Notes: generated from the letters alone by a model not told the origin. Shown: positions 7,816 through 18,418, counted from the first letter of the stretch. The stretch: 64,000 nucleotides of DNA from Flavobacteriales bacterium (GCA_016710015.1 JADJLR010000001.1:682001-746000); one strand, 5' to 3'. A program made the numbers and translations.

Positions 7816-8427
7816 TCACATGCGATCCAGTGTGATCGCATTCTCCTTGATCATCTTGCGCATGTTGATCAGCGCATAGCGCATGCGGCCCAATGCGGTG
7901 TTGATGCTCACCTCCGTGTGTTCAGAGATCTCCTTGAAGCTCATACCCAGATAGGTCCGCATCATCACCACCTGCCGCTGTTCGTCGGGAAGGCTATCGA
8001 TGAGCTTCCGGACATCGGCATCGATCTGCACGTTCACGATCTGTTGTTCCACGTTCTTACCGGGCTGTGCAATGGTGGCGAACACATCGTGATCATCATT
8101 GCTTCGGACCAGCGGCATTTTCTTGACCCGACGGAAATGATCGATCACCAAGTTGTGTGCAATGCGCATTACCCAAGGCAAGAACTTGCCCTCTTCGTTG
8201 TACTTGCCGCTCTTCAAGGTGTGGATCACCTTGATGAAGGTCTCTTGGAACAGGTCCTCGGTCAACTCGCGGTCCCTGACCAATAAGTAGATGTGGGACC
8301 AGACCTTCCGCTTGTGGCGCAGGAGCAGTTGTTCGAATGCCTTTTCGTTCCCTTCGAGGTAAGCGATGACCAGTTCTCGGTCAGTACGTATGCCAACCTT
8401 GGTGGCAGATGAAGTCTTGGATAGCAT
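7816..8427 (-). CDS. RNA polymerase sigma factor, sigma-70 family (ECF type)
   Basis: Sigma factor of 203 residues with region 2 at about 24-110 (AFEQLLLRHKRKVW, DLFQETFIKV, MRIAHNLVIDHFRR) and region 4 at about 145-195 (LPDEQRQVVMMRTYLGMSFKEIS, then an HTH). It lacks regions 1.1 and 3, the ECF layout. No anti-sigma gene is adjacent, which is unusual for many ECF factors but common for the broadly conserved single-gene Bacteroidota type. It is divergent from uvrA across a gap of about 220 bases. Target genes cannot be inferred. Confidence 0.92.
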   Translation of the reverse strand: MLSKTSSATKVGIRTDRELVIAYLEGNEKAFEQLLLRHKRKVWSHIYLLVRDRELTEDLFQETFIKVIHTLKSGKYNEEGKFLPWVMRIAHNLVIDHFRRVKKMPLVRSNDDHDVFATIAQPGKNVEQQIVNVQIDADVRKLIDSLPDEQRQVVMMRTYLGMSFKEISEHTEVSINTALGRMRYALINMRKMIKENAITLDRM

Positions 8428-8648
8428 GGCCTTTCCCTTTTAGGTCCGTAGTTCGGAGCGAAGAATGTAGGGTAGAGGTCCTTGCTATGTAGGGGATATT
8501 AGGTTGAACAGGGCAACACTATGGCCACCGTGAGGAAGACGCAGTTGGAGGTGGAAACGTTGCTTGCGTGGCGATCATTGTCTCCGAGCCAACTTTTCTT
8601 TCCGCTGCACACCAAAGATAGGGTGAACCCCTGTCAACGGGTGAACCG
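8428..8648. promoter_or_regulatory. Divergent promoter region between sigma factor and uvrA
   Basis: Holds a perfect minus-strand TATCTTTG at 8613-8620 that could drive the sigma gene with a leader of about 180 bases. A plus-strand TAATTTCG at 8654-8661, just past this interval, could drive uvrA. No operator-like repeat was recognised. Confidence 0.4.
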
Positions 8649-11537
8649 TTGCCTAATTTCGCACCGCCTTTGCCTGTCCGCACACACACCGATAGCGTCC
8701 CAAATGCTGCTCAAAGCAACGGGGCAAGTCCGAAAAGTCCGTTCCGTGGCTTGATCCGGGTACAGGGTGCGCGTGTCCACAACTTAAAGAACATCAGTGT
8801 GGATATTCCACGGAGCAAACTGGTGGTGATCACCGGATTGAGCGGAAGTGGAAAGAGCAGTTTGGCCTTCGATACGCTCTATGCCGAAGGCCAACGGCGC
8901 TATGTGGAAAGCCTGAGCAGTTATGCGCGGCAATTCATGGGGAGGCTGGAAAAGCCGGATGTGGATCGGATCATCGGCATCAGCCCGGCCATCGCCATTG
9001 AACAGAAGGTGATGACCAGCAACCCGCGCAGCACCGTGGGCACCAGCACCGAAGTGTACGACCACCTCAAGCTGCTCTTCGCCAGAGCGGGCCATACGAT
9101 CTCCCCGGCAAGCGGTGATGAAGTGAAGCGCAATACGATCGATGATGTGGTGGCCGGGATGCACCGCTTTCCAGAAGGCAGCATCGTACTTCTCCTAGCA
9201 CCGTTGCGACCACCTGAAGGACGCGGGTTGAAAGAGCACTTTGATATCCTGCATCAGCAGGGTTATGCGCGCGTACACGATGGATCGGAGGTACACCGCA
9301 TTGAAGACCTTCTGGCCACGAAGGAGGCGTTGAGTGGTACTTGGTTCCTCGTGCTGGATCGATTAACGGTAACGACCGGGGACAGTGAGAACGACAGTCG
9401 AGCAGCGGACAGTGCTGAAACCGGATTCTTCGAAGGCCAAGGTGAGTTGATCCTCCTAGGGGTCGATGGGAAAGGGAAAGCCAAACAAGCGGGCTACAGC
9501 GACAAATTCGAATTGGACGGGATCATCTTCGAGGAACCGACGCCGAACCTCTTCAGCTTCAACGACCCGGTGGGTGCCTGCCTCAAATGCGAAGGGTACG
9601 GGAATGTGATCGGGATAGACCGTGAACTGGTGATACCGGACCGGAACCTGAGCGTGTATGATGATGGCGTAGCGCCATGGCGCGGTGAAAAACTCAGTGA
9701 ATGGAAAGATCATTTCATTCGGGATTGCGCCCAGTATGACTTCCCGATCCATCGTTCCATCAGCGAACTTTCCGAAGCGCAATTGGATCTTCTGTGGAAA
9801 GGTGGCAAGGGATTGGCGGGTCTGGACCGCTTCTTCCGATACGTGGAGGAAAAGAGCTACAAGATCCAGTACCGCGTACTCGCCAGTCGGTACCGAGGTA
9901 AGACCACCTGCCCGGTTTGCGATGGCACCCGTCTACGTCCGGAAGCACGCTATGTGAAGGTGGGTGGCAAGGACATCACGGAGTTGGCGCGGCTGCCGAT
10001 CGTGGATTGTCTTTCCTTCTTCCAAGAACTGCGCCTCAGCGAGCAGGACCATCGGATCGCGGATCGGTTGTTGAAGGAGATCCGGAACCGGCTACAATAC
10101 TTGGTCGATGTCGGAGTAGGTTACTTGACCTTGGAACGGCGCAGCAACACCTTGAGTGGAGGCGAGACCCAACGCATCGACTTAGCGACCTCCTTGGGCA
10201 GCAGTTTGGTCGGGAGCATGTACATCCTGGACGAGCCCAGCATCGGCCTTCACCCCCGGGACACCTTGCGTTTGATCGGGGTGTTGAAGAAACTGCGCGA
10301 CCTAGGGAATACCGTGATCGTGGTGGAGCACGATGAGGAAGTGATGCGCGCTGCCGATCACATCATCGACATGGGTCCGATGGCCGGCTCCATGGGTGGC
10401 GAGGTCGTCTTCAGTGGCGATCATGAAGCGCTCTTATCCAGCGATGGTCTCACGGCCAAGTACCTTACCGGTCGGGAGGTGATCCCCACCTCGGCACACC
10501 GCAGAAAGGTGAAGGACAAATTGATCCTTCGCGGCGCGGCCGAACACAATTTGAAGAACATCGACGTGACCTTTCCCTTGCACATGTTCACCGTGGTGAC
10601 CGGTGTGAGCGGCAGTGGCAAGACCACTTTGGTGAAACGCATCCTCTACCCTGCTTTGAAGCGTGAATTGGAGGGTTTCAGTGAGCGACCGGGTGCCTAT
10701 CGCAGCTTGGAAGGCGACATCCATCGCCTGAAAGCCGTTGAACTGGTGGACCAGAACCCGATCGGTCGAAGTTCCCGCAGCAACCCGGTGACCTATGTGA
10801 AAGCGTGGGACGAGATCCGGCAGTTGTTCAGCGACGTGGATATCTCCAAGATGCGTGGATACCGCCCAGCTTACTTCAGCTTCAATGTGGACGGCGGTCG
10901 TTGCGATGTTTGCCAAGGCGAAGGCCAGGTCCACATTGAAATGCAGTTCATGGCGGACATCAGTCTTACCTGCGAAGCCTGCCACGGCAAACGGTTCAAA
11001 GAGGAGATCCTGGATGTGAAGGTCGGTGGAAAGGATGTGGCCGATGTGCTGGACATGACCGTGGATGACGGGATCGCCTTCTTCCAAGAGCAGGGCAAGA
11101 CCTCCAACGCATGCCAACGGGTGGTGAACAAACTGCTGCCCTTGCAAGAAACCGGCTTGGGCTATGTGAAGCTGGGACAGAGCAGCAGTACGCTATCCGG
11201 CGGCGAAGCACAACGGATCAAACTGGCGAGTTTCCTGACCAAAGGCCAGGACGAGAAGTCGACCCTCTTCATCTTCGACGAGCCCACCACCGGGTTGCAC
11301 TTCCATGATATCGCCAAGTTGCTAAAGGCCTTCGAGATGTTGATCGCCAATGGCCACAGCGTACTGGTGATCGAACACAACACGGAAGTGATCAAGCGCG
11401 CGGACCATATGATCGACCTCGGTCCGGAAGGTGGTGATGGCGGTGGCGAGGTCCTGTACGAAGGACCGCCGGACGGGATCACCGAGGTTCCCGCCTCTTA
11501 CACCGGACAGCACTTAGCGGCTATCGCAACAGCGTAA
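8649..11537 (+). CDS. uvrA: Excinuclease ABC subunit A
   Basis: DNA damage recognition ATPase of nucleotide excision repair, 962 residues from this start (family about 940). Walker A of the first ATPase is GLSGSGKS at 63-70, with the conserved VESLSSYARQFMG after it; the second is GVSGSGKTT. Both ABC signatures (NTLSGGETQRI, STLSGGEAQRIKLA) and zinc-finger CxxC pairs (CLKCEGYG/CPVCDGTRL, CDVCQGEGQ/CEACHGKRF) are present. The start is uncertain: no ATG is available, only TTG at 8649, 8670 and 8751. The candidate -7 element at 8654-8661 lies after the first TTG and would favour 8670. The gene ends 17 bases inside the convergent gene downstream. Confidence 0.95.
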   Translation: MPNFAPPLPVRTHTDSVPNAAQSNGASPKSPFRGLIRVQGARVHNLKNISVDIPRSKLVVITGLSGSGKSSLAFDTLYAEGQRRYVESLSSYARQFMGRLEKPDVDRIIGISPAIAIEQKVMTSNPRSTVGTSTEVYDHLKLLFARAGHTISPASGDEVKRNTIDDVVAGMHRFPEGSIVLLLAPLRPPEGRGLKEHFDILHQQGYARVHDGSEVHRIEDLLATKEALSGTWFLVLDRLTVTTGDSENDSRAADSAETGFFEGQGELILLGVDGKGKAKQAGYSDKFELDGIIFEEPTPNLFSFNDPVGACLKCEGYGNVIGIDRELVIPDRNLSVYDDGVAPWRGEKLSEWKDHFIRDCAQYDFPIHRSISELSEAQLDLLWKGGKGLAGLDRFFRYVEEKSYKIQYRVLASRYRGKTTCPVCDGTRLRPEARYVKVGGKDITELARLPIVDCLSFFQELRLSEQDHRIADRLLKEIRNRLQYLVDVGVGYLTLERRSNTLSGGETQRIDLATSLGSSLVGSMYILDEPSIGLHPRDTLRLIGVLKKLRDLGNTVIVVEHDEEVMRAADHIIDMGPMAGSMGGEVVFSGDHEALLSSDGLTAKYLTGREVIPTSAHRRKVKDKLILRGAAEHNLKNIDVTFPLHMFTVVTGVSGSGKTTLVKRILYPALKRELEGFSERPGAYRSLEGDIHRLKAVELVDQNPIGRSSRSNPVTYVKAWDEIRQLFSDVDISKMRGYRPAYFSFNVDGGRCDVCQGEGQVHIEMQFMADISLTCEACHGKRFKEEILDVKVGGKDVADVLDMTVDDGIAFFQEQGKTSNACQRVVNKLLPLQETGLGYVKLGQSSSTLSGGEAQRIKLASFLTKGQDEKSTLFIFDEPTTGLHFHDIAKLLKAFEMLIANGHSVLVIEHNTEVIKRADHMIDLGPEGGDGGGEVLYEGPPDGITEVPASYTGQHLAAIATA

Positions 11538-14500
11538 CGTGCCCCGTGTGGTTGTTGCCGGGTGTGGTGGCGCACCGGTCCAGCATATCGATGATGTAGT
11601 AATAGGTCCCATCGGGCACGGCATTGGAGGTGGCATTGTCCATCCCACCATTCCAACCACTTGTTAGGGAGGTGGTCTCGAACATCTTGAGGCCCCAGCG
11701 ATCGTAGATCTCCATGCGGAACTCATCTATGGCCATGCCCGTGATCAGGAATGTATCGTTCTTGCCATCTCCGTTCGGGGTGAACACGTTGGGGATCTTG
11801 GCCACACCTTCGCCGGCCGCCGCGATCTGCACAAGGACGACATCTGAAACAGGACAGCCGAACGCATCGATCGCAGCGAACGAATACGTCCCCGCTTCAT
11901 CCACCGTGATCGAAGGGGTTGTTTCCCCGGTATTCCATAGGATCGACTGAATGGTGAAGGACGGTGCCAAGACCGAACTCGCTTGCGAACAGGTGAACAC
12001 ATCTGACATGCCGGGATGCGTTGGTGTGCCGACAACCTGTACGGTATCCGCTCCGATGCACGCGCCTTCCGAAACCGTGATGGTGTATTCGCCCGGTTCG
12101 TCCACTTCGATCTGCTGGGTCGCGTCGCCGGTGGACCACAGGTACGTATCGAAGCCGGAGCCTGCATCCACCAGTACGCTCTCACCATCGCACAACGCGA
12201 CGGGAGATGTTGCTTCATAGAGCAGGACGGCCGGCTCCAGAAGGATCAATTCCGTGGTGAAAACGGTATCCACACAGACCGGATCGATCACTCCGAGCGT
12301 GATGATGTATTCGCCGGGTCCCGAATAGGGATGAACTGGATCCGAAATGGTGGTTCCGGCACCATCACCGAAGGACCAAATGAATTGTGTGCTACCCGTG
12401 CTCAGGTTGAACAGTTCCACGCTGTAACCGTTGCAATCGGCCGTTGGGACCGGGTTGAATTCCGCTTCGAGGAGTGATGTACTCACCACATTGACCATGG
12501 CAAAAGCAGTATCGCTACCGTTGCAGGAACCATCATCCGAACCGATCAACATCACCTCATAACTTCCTACTTCCGCATAGCTATGGGCAACGGTAACGCC
12601 CTGCACTTGTGCGCTGCCATCACCGAAGTCCCATGTATAAAGTGTCGCATTCCCGGTTGCGGTGAAATTGAAGGGTCGGTCCAAACAGGCTAAGAGGTCC
12701 GTTGCATCCACATCAATGAAGGCTTGTACACCCTGTTCGAAATTGATCTTGAACACACCAAGGTTGCAGTTCTGGCCCATGTCCGTGCTGCTGTATGCCC
12801 CTGGGGTGGTCGGGAAGGTGCCCGAGCAACCGGCACAAACCGCTTGGTAAACGATCCCATCCTTGTCGAAGCGGCTAGTACCACCATCCACGTGCTCTGC
12901 GGAACTACCGCCGAAGAAGGTCGCATAGGTCAAGGCTGCGGCATCCGGCTCCAACACGATCAGGTAGAAGTCACTACCATCCGTGTTGGGTTGATAGGCA
13001 TCGGGCGTTACCGGCAATCCAATAGTACTGCTACTGGTCACCCCTCCTCCAACAGGGTTCGTGGAACCAGCCCATCCACTGAAATAGATCTGGCCACATA
13101 CGCTTACGAGGAAAGCGGAGGGTGAGATGTTCGCGTTGCCAGAGCCACCGATCCGGGTGGACCATGGAGACGCGGATAGATCGCTGGTGAACTTTTGGAT
13201 GAACTGGGATGCTTGAGGGTTGGCATACACACCGGGAGAGACCGGAAAGGTCCCTGTCGTTTGCCCCACTACGTACACCTGATCATCGGTATCCAATTGC
13301 ACGAAGTAGCATTGGTCGAACGACCCTGTGCCTACGTACGTGCTACTCAACAAAGAGCCGCCATCTTCCGTGAACCGGGCGATGAATCCATCCACTCCGC
13401 CATGGCTATTGAGCGCATACGGAATGCCGGACATCAGTATATCGTTGCTTTGGGTACCGCCGGTGAGGTAGATCTCGCCGATGGAAGACACCTGCACACC
13501 TAGGCCGGCATCCAGTGCGCTTCCACCATAGAAGGTCGCGAACAGCATGGTACTCAATGTCGGGTCCATGCGGAAGAGGTAGGCATCCAGACCACCACCA
13601 CCCAGGATCTCCTGTGGCGCTGCAGGTGTGGTGAAAAGGTCCTCGCTCGCGGTACTCATGGCTACGACAGGTCGGTCGTTCAGGTCCATGATGATCTCTC
13701 CGCGGAAAGGGTCACCGTAGTTCCGATATAAAGGTGAACTCTGATTCAGGCCATCATTTGCAGAACCACCCACATACGTGGCACCCAACAGGGCCGTGGC
13801 AGCTGCATTGAAATGGACCACCACAGCATCAGACCCTGCACCAAACCCGAACGAATCGGTGAATGGTGGGCTATTTCCGCCACCGAAAGAATCATCAAAG
13901 CAGCCGTTGGTGGTCGGCAAATTGGACGATCCGGTCGTACCCAGAACGTACAATTCATCAGCACTGTTCACCACCATACTATGGGGTACTTCGCCGTTGT
14001 CCCCTCCGTAATACGTACTCCATACAAGCGCTGCACCATTTGATGTGAATTTGGTGATCCCCATGTCGGTTCCTGTTCCGTTGTAACTCGGATCCAGCAC
14101 ACCCAACGTGGTCGGATACCCGATGCCGAAAACGGTACCTGCGCCGTACAGGTGGCCCGTCTCATCATAGGTTGCCGTTGTCCCCCAATTATCGACACTG
14201 CTCCCGCTGTACGTACAGAAGTCGACCACTGGATCAATGATCAGGCGGTAACGCGGGTCATGGCCATTCGGGAAGGAATACTGCACCTGATCACCGTGCA
14301 TCTTGTAGAAGACCGCAACAGGTACTTGCTCTCCGTGGATCTCCTGCCAGGCAACGGGGCGCTGCTCCACCACATCACCCGCCGAGGTCCGAATGCGCAG
14401 GATGCCATATTCCATGACCAATTCATCCTGTCCTTCGAAACGTAACGCGATCGCATCGGGGTCCGCTCCGGGATGAACGACCCAATCGTACTTCAGTCCA

Positions 14501-14952
14501 AGGGCACCGGAAACGGACAGATCGATACCCGGATAAACTTCATCCAAAGCGACACCACCGTGTACGGGTACACCGCCCGCCCATTTGGAACGGTCATTAC
14601 CCAAGAAGTAGTTGACGTAGTGGCCCATGGTCTTGGTGCCGTGATGCGCGCGCGCATTCCCACCCACGAATTGCACTTGATAGGCATGCATGCGAAGGGG
14701 TTCGGTGATGACGCCCGGCTTTCCATGTACGCTACGCGGACCACCGGACATCAGCACATGGGTGAAGGCATCCGCCTCCACGAAAACCGCACCGCCCGGG
14801 GTATTCGCGCGGTACAGTACCGACTGTGGCCATTGCCCCAAATTCGCATGGAACTGGACCAGCGGAGCAGTTCCATGGGCCGAACCATGGTCATGTGCGG
14901 CAACCGTTCCGGACAACAAGACCAAGAGCAAGAAAGGATACGTGCGGATCAT
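11521..14952 (-). CDS. Giant secreted SBBP/PKD protein with T9SS type B sorting domain, paralog 1
   Basis: Secreted surface protein of 1143 residues. In order: signal peptide (MIRTYPFLLLVLLSGTVAA); a DUF7948-like head to about residue 230 (FHANLGQWPQSVLYRA, YHNYFLG-type block); a seven-or-more-bladed SBBP beta-propeller to about 720, with repeated ATYVGGS/YLTGGT words; two PKD domains (YTWDFGDGS, FIWSFGDGA); two short Ig-like segments with YLWSTGDATQQI; and a C-terminal gliding-motility-associated domain (NVFTPNGDGKNDTF ... GHVTLLR) that directs T9SS export and anchoring. ATG at 14952 was preferred to TTG at 14967. It overlaps the uvrA stop by 17 bases in convergent orientation. Its role may be adhesion or matrix building; this is inference. 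Confidence 0.88.
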   Translation of the reverse strand: MIRTYPFLLLVLLSGTVAAHDHGSAHGTAPLVQFHANLGQWPQSVLYRANTPGGAVFVEADAFTHVLMSGGPRSVHGKPGVITEPLRMHAYQVQFVGGNARAHHGTKTMGHYVNYFLGNDRSKWAGGVPVHGGVALDEVYPGIDLSVSGALGLKYDWVVHPGADPDAIALRFEGQDELVMEYGILRIRTSAGDVVEQRPVAWQEIHGEQVPVAVFYKMHGDQVQYSFPNGHDPRYRLIIDPVVDFCTYSGSSVDNWGTTATYDETGHLYGAGTVFGIGYPTTLGVLDPSYNGTGTDMGITKFTSNGAALVWSTYYGGDNGEVPHSMVVNSADELYVLGTTGSSNLPTTNGCFDDSFGGGNSPPFTDSFGFGAGSDAVVVHFNAAATALLGATYVGGSANDGLNQSSPLYRNYGDPFRGEIIMDLNDRPVVAMSTASEDLFTTPAAPQEILGGGGLDAYLFRMDPTLSTMLFATFYGGSALDAGLGVQVSSIGEIYLTGGTQSNDILMSGIPYALNSHGGVDGFIARFTEDGGSLLSSTYVGTGSFDQCYFVQLDTDDQVYVVGQTTGTFPVSPGVYANPQASQFIQKFTSDLSASPWSTRIGGSGNANISPSAFLVSVCGQIYFSGWAGSTNPVGGGVTSSSTIGLPVTPDAYQPNTDGSDFYLIVLEPDAAALTYATFFGGSSAEHVDGGTSRFDKDGIVYQAVCAGCSGTFPTTPGAYSSTDMGQNCNLGVFKINFEQGVQAFIDVDATDLLACLDRPFNFTATGNATLYTWDFGDGSAQVQGVTVAHSYAEVGSYEVMLIGSDDGSCNGSDTAFAMVNVVSTSLLEAEFNPVPTADCNGYSVELFNLSTGSTQFIWSFGDGAGTTISDPVHPYSGPGEYIITLGVIDPVCVDTVFTTELILLEPAVLLYEATSPVALCDGESVLVDAGSGFDTYLWSTGDATQQIEVDEPGEYTITVSEGACIGADTVQVVGTPTHPGMSDVFTCSQASSVLAPSFTIQSILWNTGETTPSITVDEAGTYSFAAIDAFGCPVSDVVLVQIAAAGEGVAKIPNVFTPNGDGKNDTFLITGMAIDEFRMEIYDRWGLKMFETTSLTSGWNGGMDNATSNAVPDGTYYYIIDMLDRCATTPGNNHTGHVTLLR

Positions 14953-15047
14953 GGTGGAAGATAACAACTTGCATCATTGACGAACGAGGGCCACATCACG
15001 TTGCATGCGCTTTGCACGAACCCGATACGGACGGGCCGGGCAATTTC

Positions 15048-15080
15048 CAGAAAGGCGACCGTTGCTAGGTCGCCTTTCTG
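15048..15080 (-). terminator. Terminator after paralog 2
   Basis: Perfect 13-bp stem CAGAAAGGCGACC/GGTCGCCTTTCTG with a 7-base loop, just beyond the stop of the minus-strand gene at 15098. It separates paralog 2 from the promoter of paralog 1. Confidence 0.85.
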
Positions 15081-15097
15081 AGAGAACGACTGTTCGT

Positions 15098-18000
15098 TCA
15101 CCGCAACAAGGTCACATGGCCTGTCCGGGTGGTCGAGGGTTCGTTGGAACAGAGGTCGCGGAAATCGATCACATAGTAGTACGTTCCATCCGGCACTGCG
15201 GATGCTCCATTGTCCAAACCGCCGTTCCACCCGCTTGTTTGGTTACTGGTCTCGAACATCATCATGCCCCAGCGGTCGTACACCTCCATGTGGAATTGCT
15301 CCAGTCCATCGGCAACCACCTCGAAACGGTCATTCTTCAGGTCGCCGTTGGGCGTGAATACATTCGGAATGAAATTATTCGGGCGTTCGGAAGGGAGTTG
15401 GATCACGAGGACCGCTCCTTCCACATCGCAACCGTACTGATCCTCTGCTGCGAAACCATAGACCCCGGCCTCAGAAACAGTGATGCTCGTTGTAATGGCC
15501 CCGTTGTCCCATTGGATGCTATTGACAGGGAATCCAGGGAGGAGAACGGCAGACGCGTTCATGCACTTCACCACGTCCGGCGTAGGCGGCGGCGGTGGCG
15601 CTGCGATCACTTGAATGGTCCCACTGGCCTCGCAGAAACCATCCGTCACGGTGACGACGTAATCCCCGACCTCTTGCACGTTGATATTCTGAGTGGATGC
15701 ACCGGTCGACCATGTGTACGTATCAAAACCAGATCCTGCTGAAAGCTGTACGCTAACACCATCGCAAATTGCCACCGGCGACGCGGGTTGGAATGGAAGC
15801 ACTGGCTCAATGAAGGTTACGGGTATGGCCGTGTCCGTGGTATCCACACAGATGCTGTTCAGTACGGTGAGTCCGACCGTGTATGTTCCAGGGCCACTGT
15901 ATTCGTGGGAAGGTGCGAAGCCGTTCGCGGTGGCACCATCACCGAAGGTCCACTGGTACTGGGTAGCGCCCACCGACGTATTGGTCAGTTCAAGGAAATA
16001 GCCATCGCAACTGCTCACGGGCGTAACCTCGAAGGCCGCGAGCAAAGCATCCGGATCGTACACGTTCAAGGTGATGTAGGTGGTATCCGCCAAGTTGCAC
16101 GCTCCCGGATCCGAACCGATCAGCATCACCACGTACGTCCCGATCTCCGTATAGGTCACGGAAACTTCGTTCCCCGTCAAGATGGGCGATCCATCGTTGA
16201 GGTCCCATGTGAATTCCTGTGCTTGGCCGACCGCAGTCAAATTGAAGGTCGCCGGCACACAACCCGTCTGGCTATCCGCATTGATGTTGGCTTGTACACC
16301 GGCAGTCTCGAAATCGATCTTGAACACGCCGATATCCCAGGATACGAAGTTCGTTGGCTCATAGGCCCAACTCGTGGTCTGCATGCTTTGACCACCACTA
16401 CACACACCTTGATAGACGATGCCATTCTTGTCGAATCGGCTGGTACCGCCATCCACGTGGCTGCCGCCGTAGTGCGTTCCGAATAGGATATCACTCATAT
16501 CCACATCGAAAGAAGCCAAGTAGAATGATCCGTTGGAATAAAGTGCATCGGGTGTCAGTGGCAGATCGCCAATGGCTTCATAACCAGATATATAGACATG
16601 GTCACAAACATCCACAAGGAATGCTACAGGTGCGAGGTTTCCAGGGATCATGGTGGTGATCGGGGCGTCAGAGAGGTCGCCGCTGATCTTGGCAATGAAG
16701 ATTTTACCCCCTGTAGCGCCATACGTTCCGGCAGGGAATACAGGTACAATACCGTAGGTCTGGCCATAGATCCAGACGTCGTCGTTGCTATCGGTATCAA
16801 TGAAATACGAACGATCCGCTTCAGTGGTGCCAAAGAACGTTCCTGCTACGCGTGTCGTAAGGTCCGAGCTTAGTCGAACCACATATCCATCTGTGCCACC
16901 CAAGATCGCTTCAACGTAGCCACCCGTACCAACTGCGAAATCGGAACTTGCTGTGGCTCCGGTCACGAAGATCTCGCCATTGCCAGCAATGCGCAGGCCC
17001 AGAGCGCTATCATCACTAGATCCGCCGAGATAGGTAGAGGCTAGAAGACTCGAACACTGTGGATCCAGTTTTGCCACTACACCATCTTGACCACCTCCAA
17101 GTGCAACTTGCAAGGCGCCGTCCGTTACCGGAAAATCGTTGGAGTTGGTGAATGACGTGATCAGGATATTTCCAAGTGCATCCGTGAATACTTCGCCGCG
17201 AAAAGCTTCGCCGTAATTACCATTCATCTCGTTGGTTCCATCGCTTCCGGAACCACCAAGGAAGGTGGAGCCGATGAGGTTCGATCCATCCGCCGCGATA
17301 TGGACCACAACGATATCTTGACCATCGAGTGTTTGATCGAAGGCGCTCGCGGTGATCGGGAAATCTCCGGAATTCGTGGAACCCAGCACGATGAGTTCGC
17401 CAGCGGCATTGGTGATCAGGCTATGTGGGTTCTCCCCCGAACTTCCCCCTAGATAGGCCGCCCAGATCTGCTCACTGCCATCCGGGTTGTATTTGCTCAA
17501 CGAAATATCCGTCCCTCCACCACCGAATGCGGTTTGGAAAGCGCCGACCGAGGCCGGGTAGGTCGGACCGAAATTGCGCGCCCCGGTATAGATACCACCG
17601 GCGTTGTCGTAGGTGGCACAGTGGCCATAATTGCTGTTATTCGTTCCGCCGGAGTATGTTGCAGCGACCAGAACAGGGTCGATCACCACGCTACGGCTAC
17701 CATCCACCCCCTTCGGGAAGGCGAAGCGAACGGTCGATCCATCCAACACGAATACGCAAGGGATCGATTCACCTGCGCCATCACCGTAAAAGGCAACGGG
17801 CGCCAGCTCAGTGACATCGCCCACGGAAGTGGTCAGGATCAGTTCGCCGTTCTTACCGAGAGCCATCCCGTCAAGGCCATCGTAGGCCAGCGCCACCTTT
17901 CCGGGGTCCGCGCCCGGTGCCAGCATCACGTCGTACTTGAAATTCCCATCCACCTTGGACAGGACCACATCGATGTCTGGCCACACACTCCGTTGCGTAA

Positions 18001-18418
18001 CACCACCATACACGCCAACACGGGACCGCCAGCGGCTCTGGTCATTCCCCAAGAAATAGTTGTGATAGGTCTCCGCCTTGTCCATTCCAACGGCCGTTGG
18101 CGCTGTTGCACCTTCGAAGCGCATGCGCCACGCATGTCCGTTGAACTGCAATCGTGCTTGCTCTTCAGGGGAGAGAAGTGCAATGTCGTGCATCTGAGCG
18201 GAGGCACTTTCCTCCAGCTTGGCCCAGGTCCAGCCCGTGCGTTCCACGAAGACGGCCGCGCCATTCACATCTGCGCGAAAGAGGACTGGAGCGGGCCACT
18301 GACCCAAGTTCTCCACGAACGATCGAGCCTGTGGGTGCTCATGTCCATGGTCCTCCGTGCCTGCCAGCAACCACGCAGGAAACAAAGCCAAGGCAGAAAG
18401 AGAAAGCAGGTATTTCAT
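15098..18418 (-). CDS. Giant secreted SBBP/PKD protein with T9SS type B sorting domain, paralog 2
   Basis: Secreted protein of 1106 residues with the same architecture as its neighbours: signal peptide (MKYLLSLSALALFPAWLLA), DUF7948-like head (FVENLGQWPAPVLFRAD, YHNYFLGNDQSRW), SBBP propeller (STFLGGSGSDG, STYLGGSSDDSALGL), PKD domains (FTWDLNDGS, YQWTFGDGA), Ig-like YTWSTGASTQNI, and the type B tail NVFTPNGDLKNDRFEV ... GHVTLLR. The alternative TTG at 18433 adds only five residues. It is closer to paralog 3 in the propeller than to paralog 1 (shared ATYDN/ARNFGPTYPA and LYTDGSFYLAAFDVD-like blocks), but its tail matches paralog 1, hinting at domain-wise exchange. Confidence 0.88.
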   Translation of the reverse strand: MKYLLSLSALALFPAWLLAGTEDHGHEHPQARSFVENLGQWPAPVLFRADVNGAAVFVERTGWTWAKLEESASAQMHDIALLSPEEQARLQFNGHAWRMRFEGATAPTAVGMDKAETYHNYFLGNDQSRWRSRVGVYGGVTQRSVWPDIDVVLSKVDGNFKYDVMLAPGADPGKVALAYDGLDGMALGKNGELILTTSVGDVTELAPVAFYGDGAGESIPCVFVLDGSTVRFAFPKGVDGSRSVVIDPVLVAATYSGGTNNSNYGHCATYDNAGGIYTGARNFGPTYPASVGAFQTAFGGGGTDISLSKYNPDGSEQIWAAYLGGSSGENPHSLITNAAGELIVLGSTNSGDFPITASAFDQTLDGQDIVVVHIAADGSNLIGSTFLGGSGSDGTNEMNGNYGEAFRGEVFTDALGNILITSFTNSNDFPVTDGALQVALGGGQDGVVAKLDPQCSSLLASTYLGGSSDDSALGLRIAGNGEIFVTGATASSDFAVGTGGYVEAILGGTDGYVVRLSSDLTTRVAGTFFGTTEADRSYFIDTDSNDDVWIYGQTYGIVPVFPAGTYGATGGKIFIAKISGDLSDAPITTMIPGNLAPVAFLVDVCDHVYISGYEAIGDLPLTPDALYSNGSFYLASFDVDMSDILFGTHYGGSHVDGGTSRFDKNGIVYQGVCSGGQSMQTTSWAYEPTNFVSWDIGVFKIDFETAGVQANINADSQTGCVPATFNLTAVGQAQEFTWDLNDGSPILTGNEVSVTYTEIGTYVVMLIGSDPGACNLADTTYITLNVYDPDALLAAFEVTPVSSCDGYFLELTNTSVGATQYQWTFGDGATANGFAPSHEYSGPGTYTVGLTVLNSICVDTTDTAIPVTFIEPVLPFQPASPVAICDGVSVQLSAGSGFDTYTWSTGASTQNINVQEVGDYVVTVTDGFCEASGTIQVIAAPPPPPTPDVVKCMNASAVLLPGFPVNSIQWDNGAITTSITVSEAGVYGFAAEDQYGCDVEGAVLVIQLPSERPNNFIPNVFTPNGDLKNDRFEVVADGLEQFHMEVYDRWGMMMFETSNQTSGWNGGLDNGASAVPDGTYYYVIDFRDLCSNEPSTTRTGHVTLLR

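Noticed and set aside
7378..8286. Plus-strand open frame of 302 codons
   Set aside because: Runs across a terminator and lies antisense to the sigma factor gene; protein-like features are absent.
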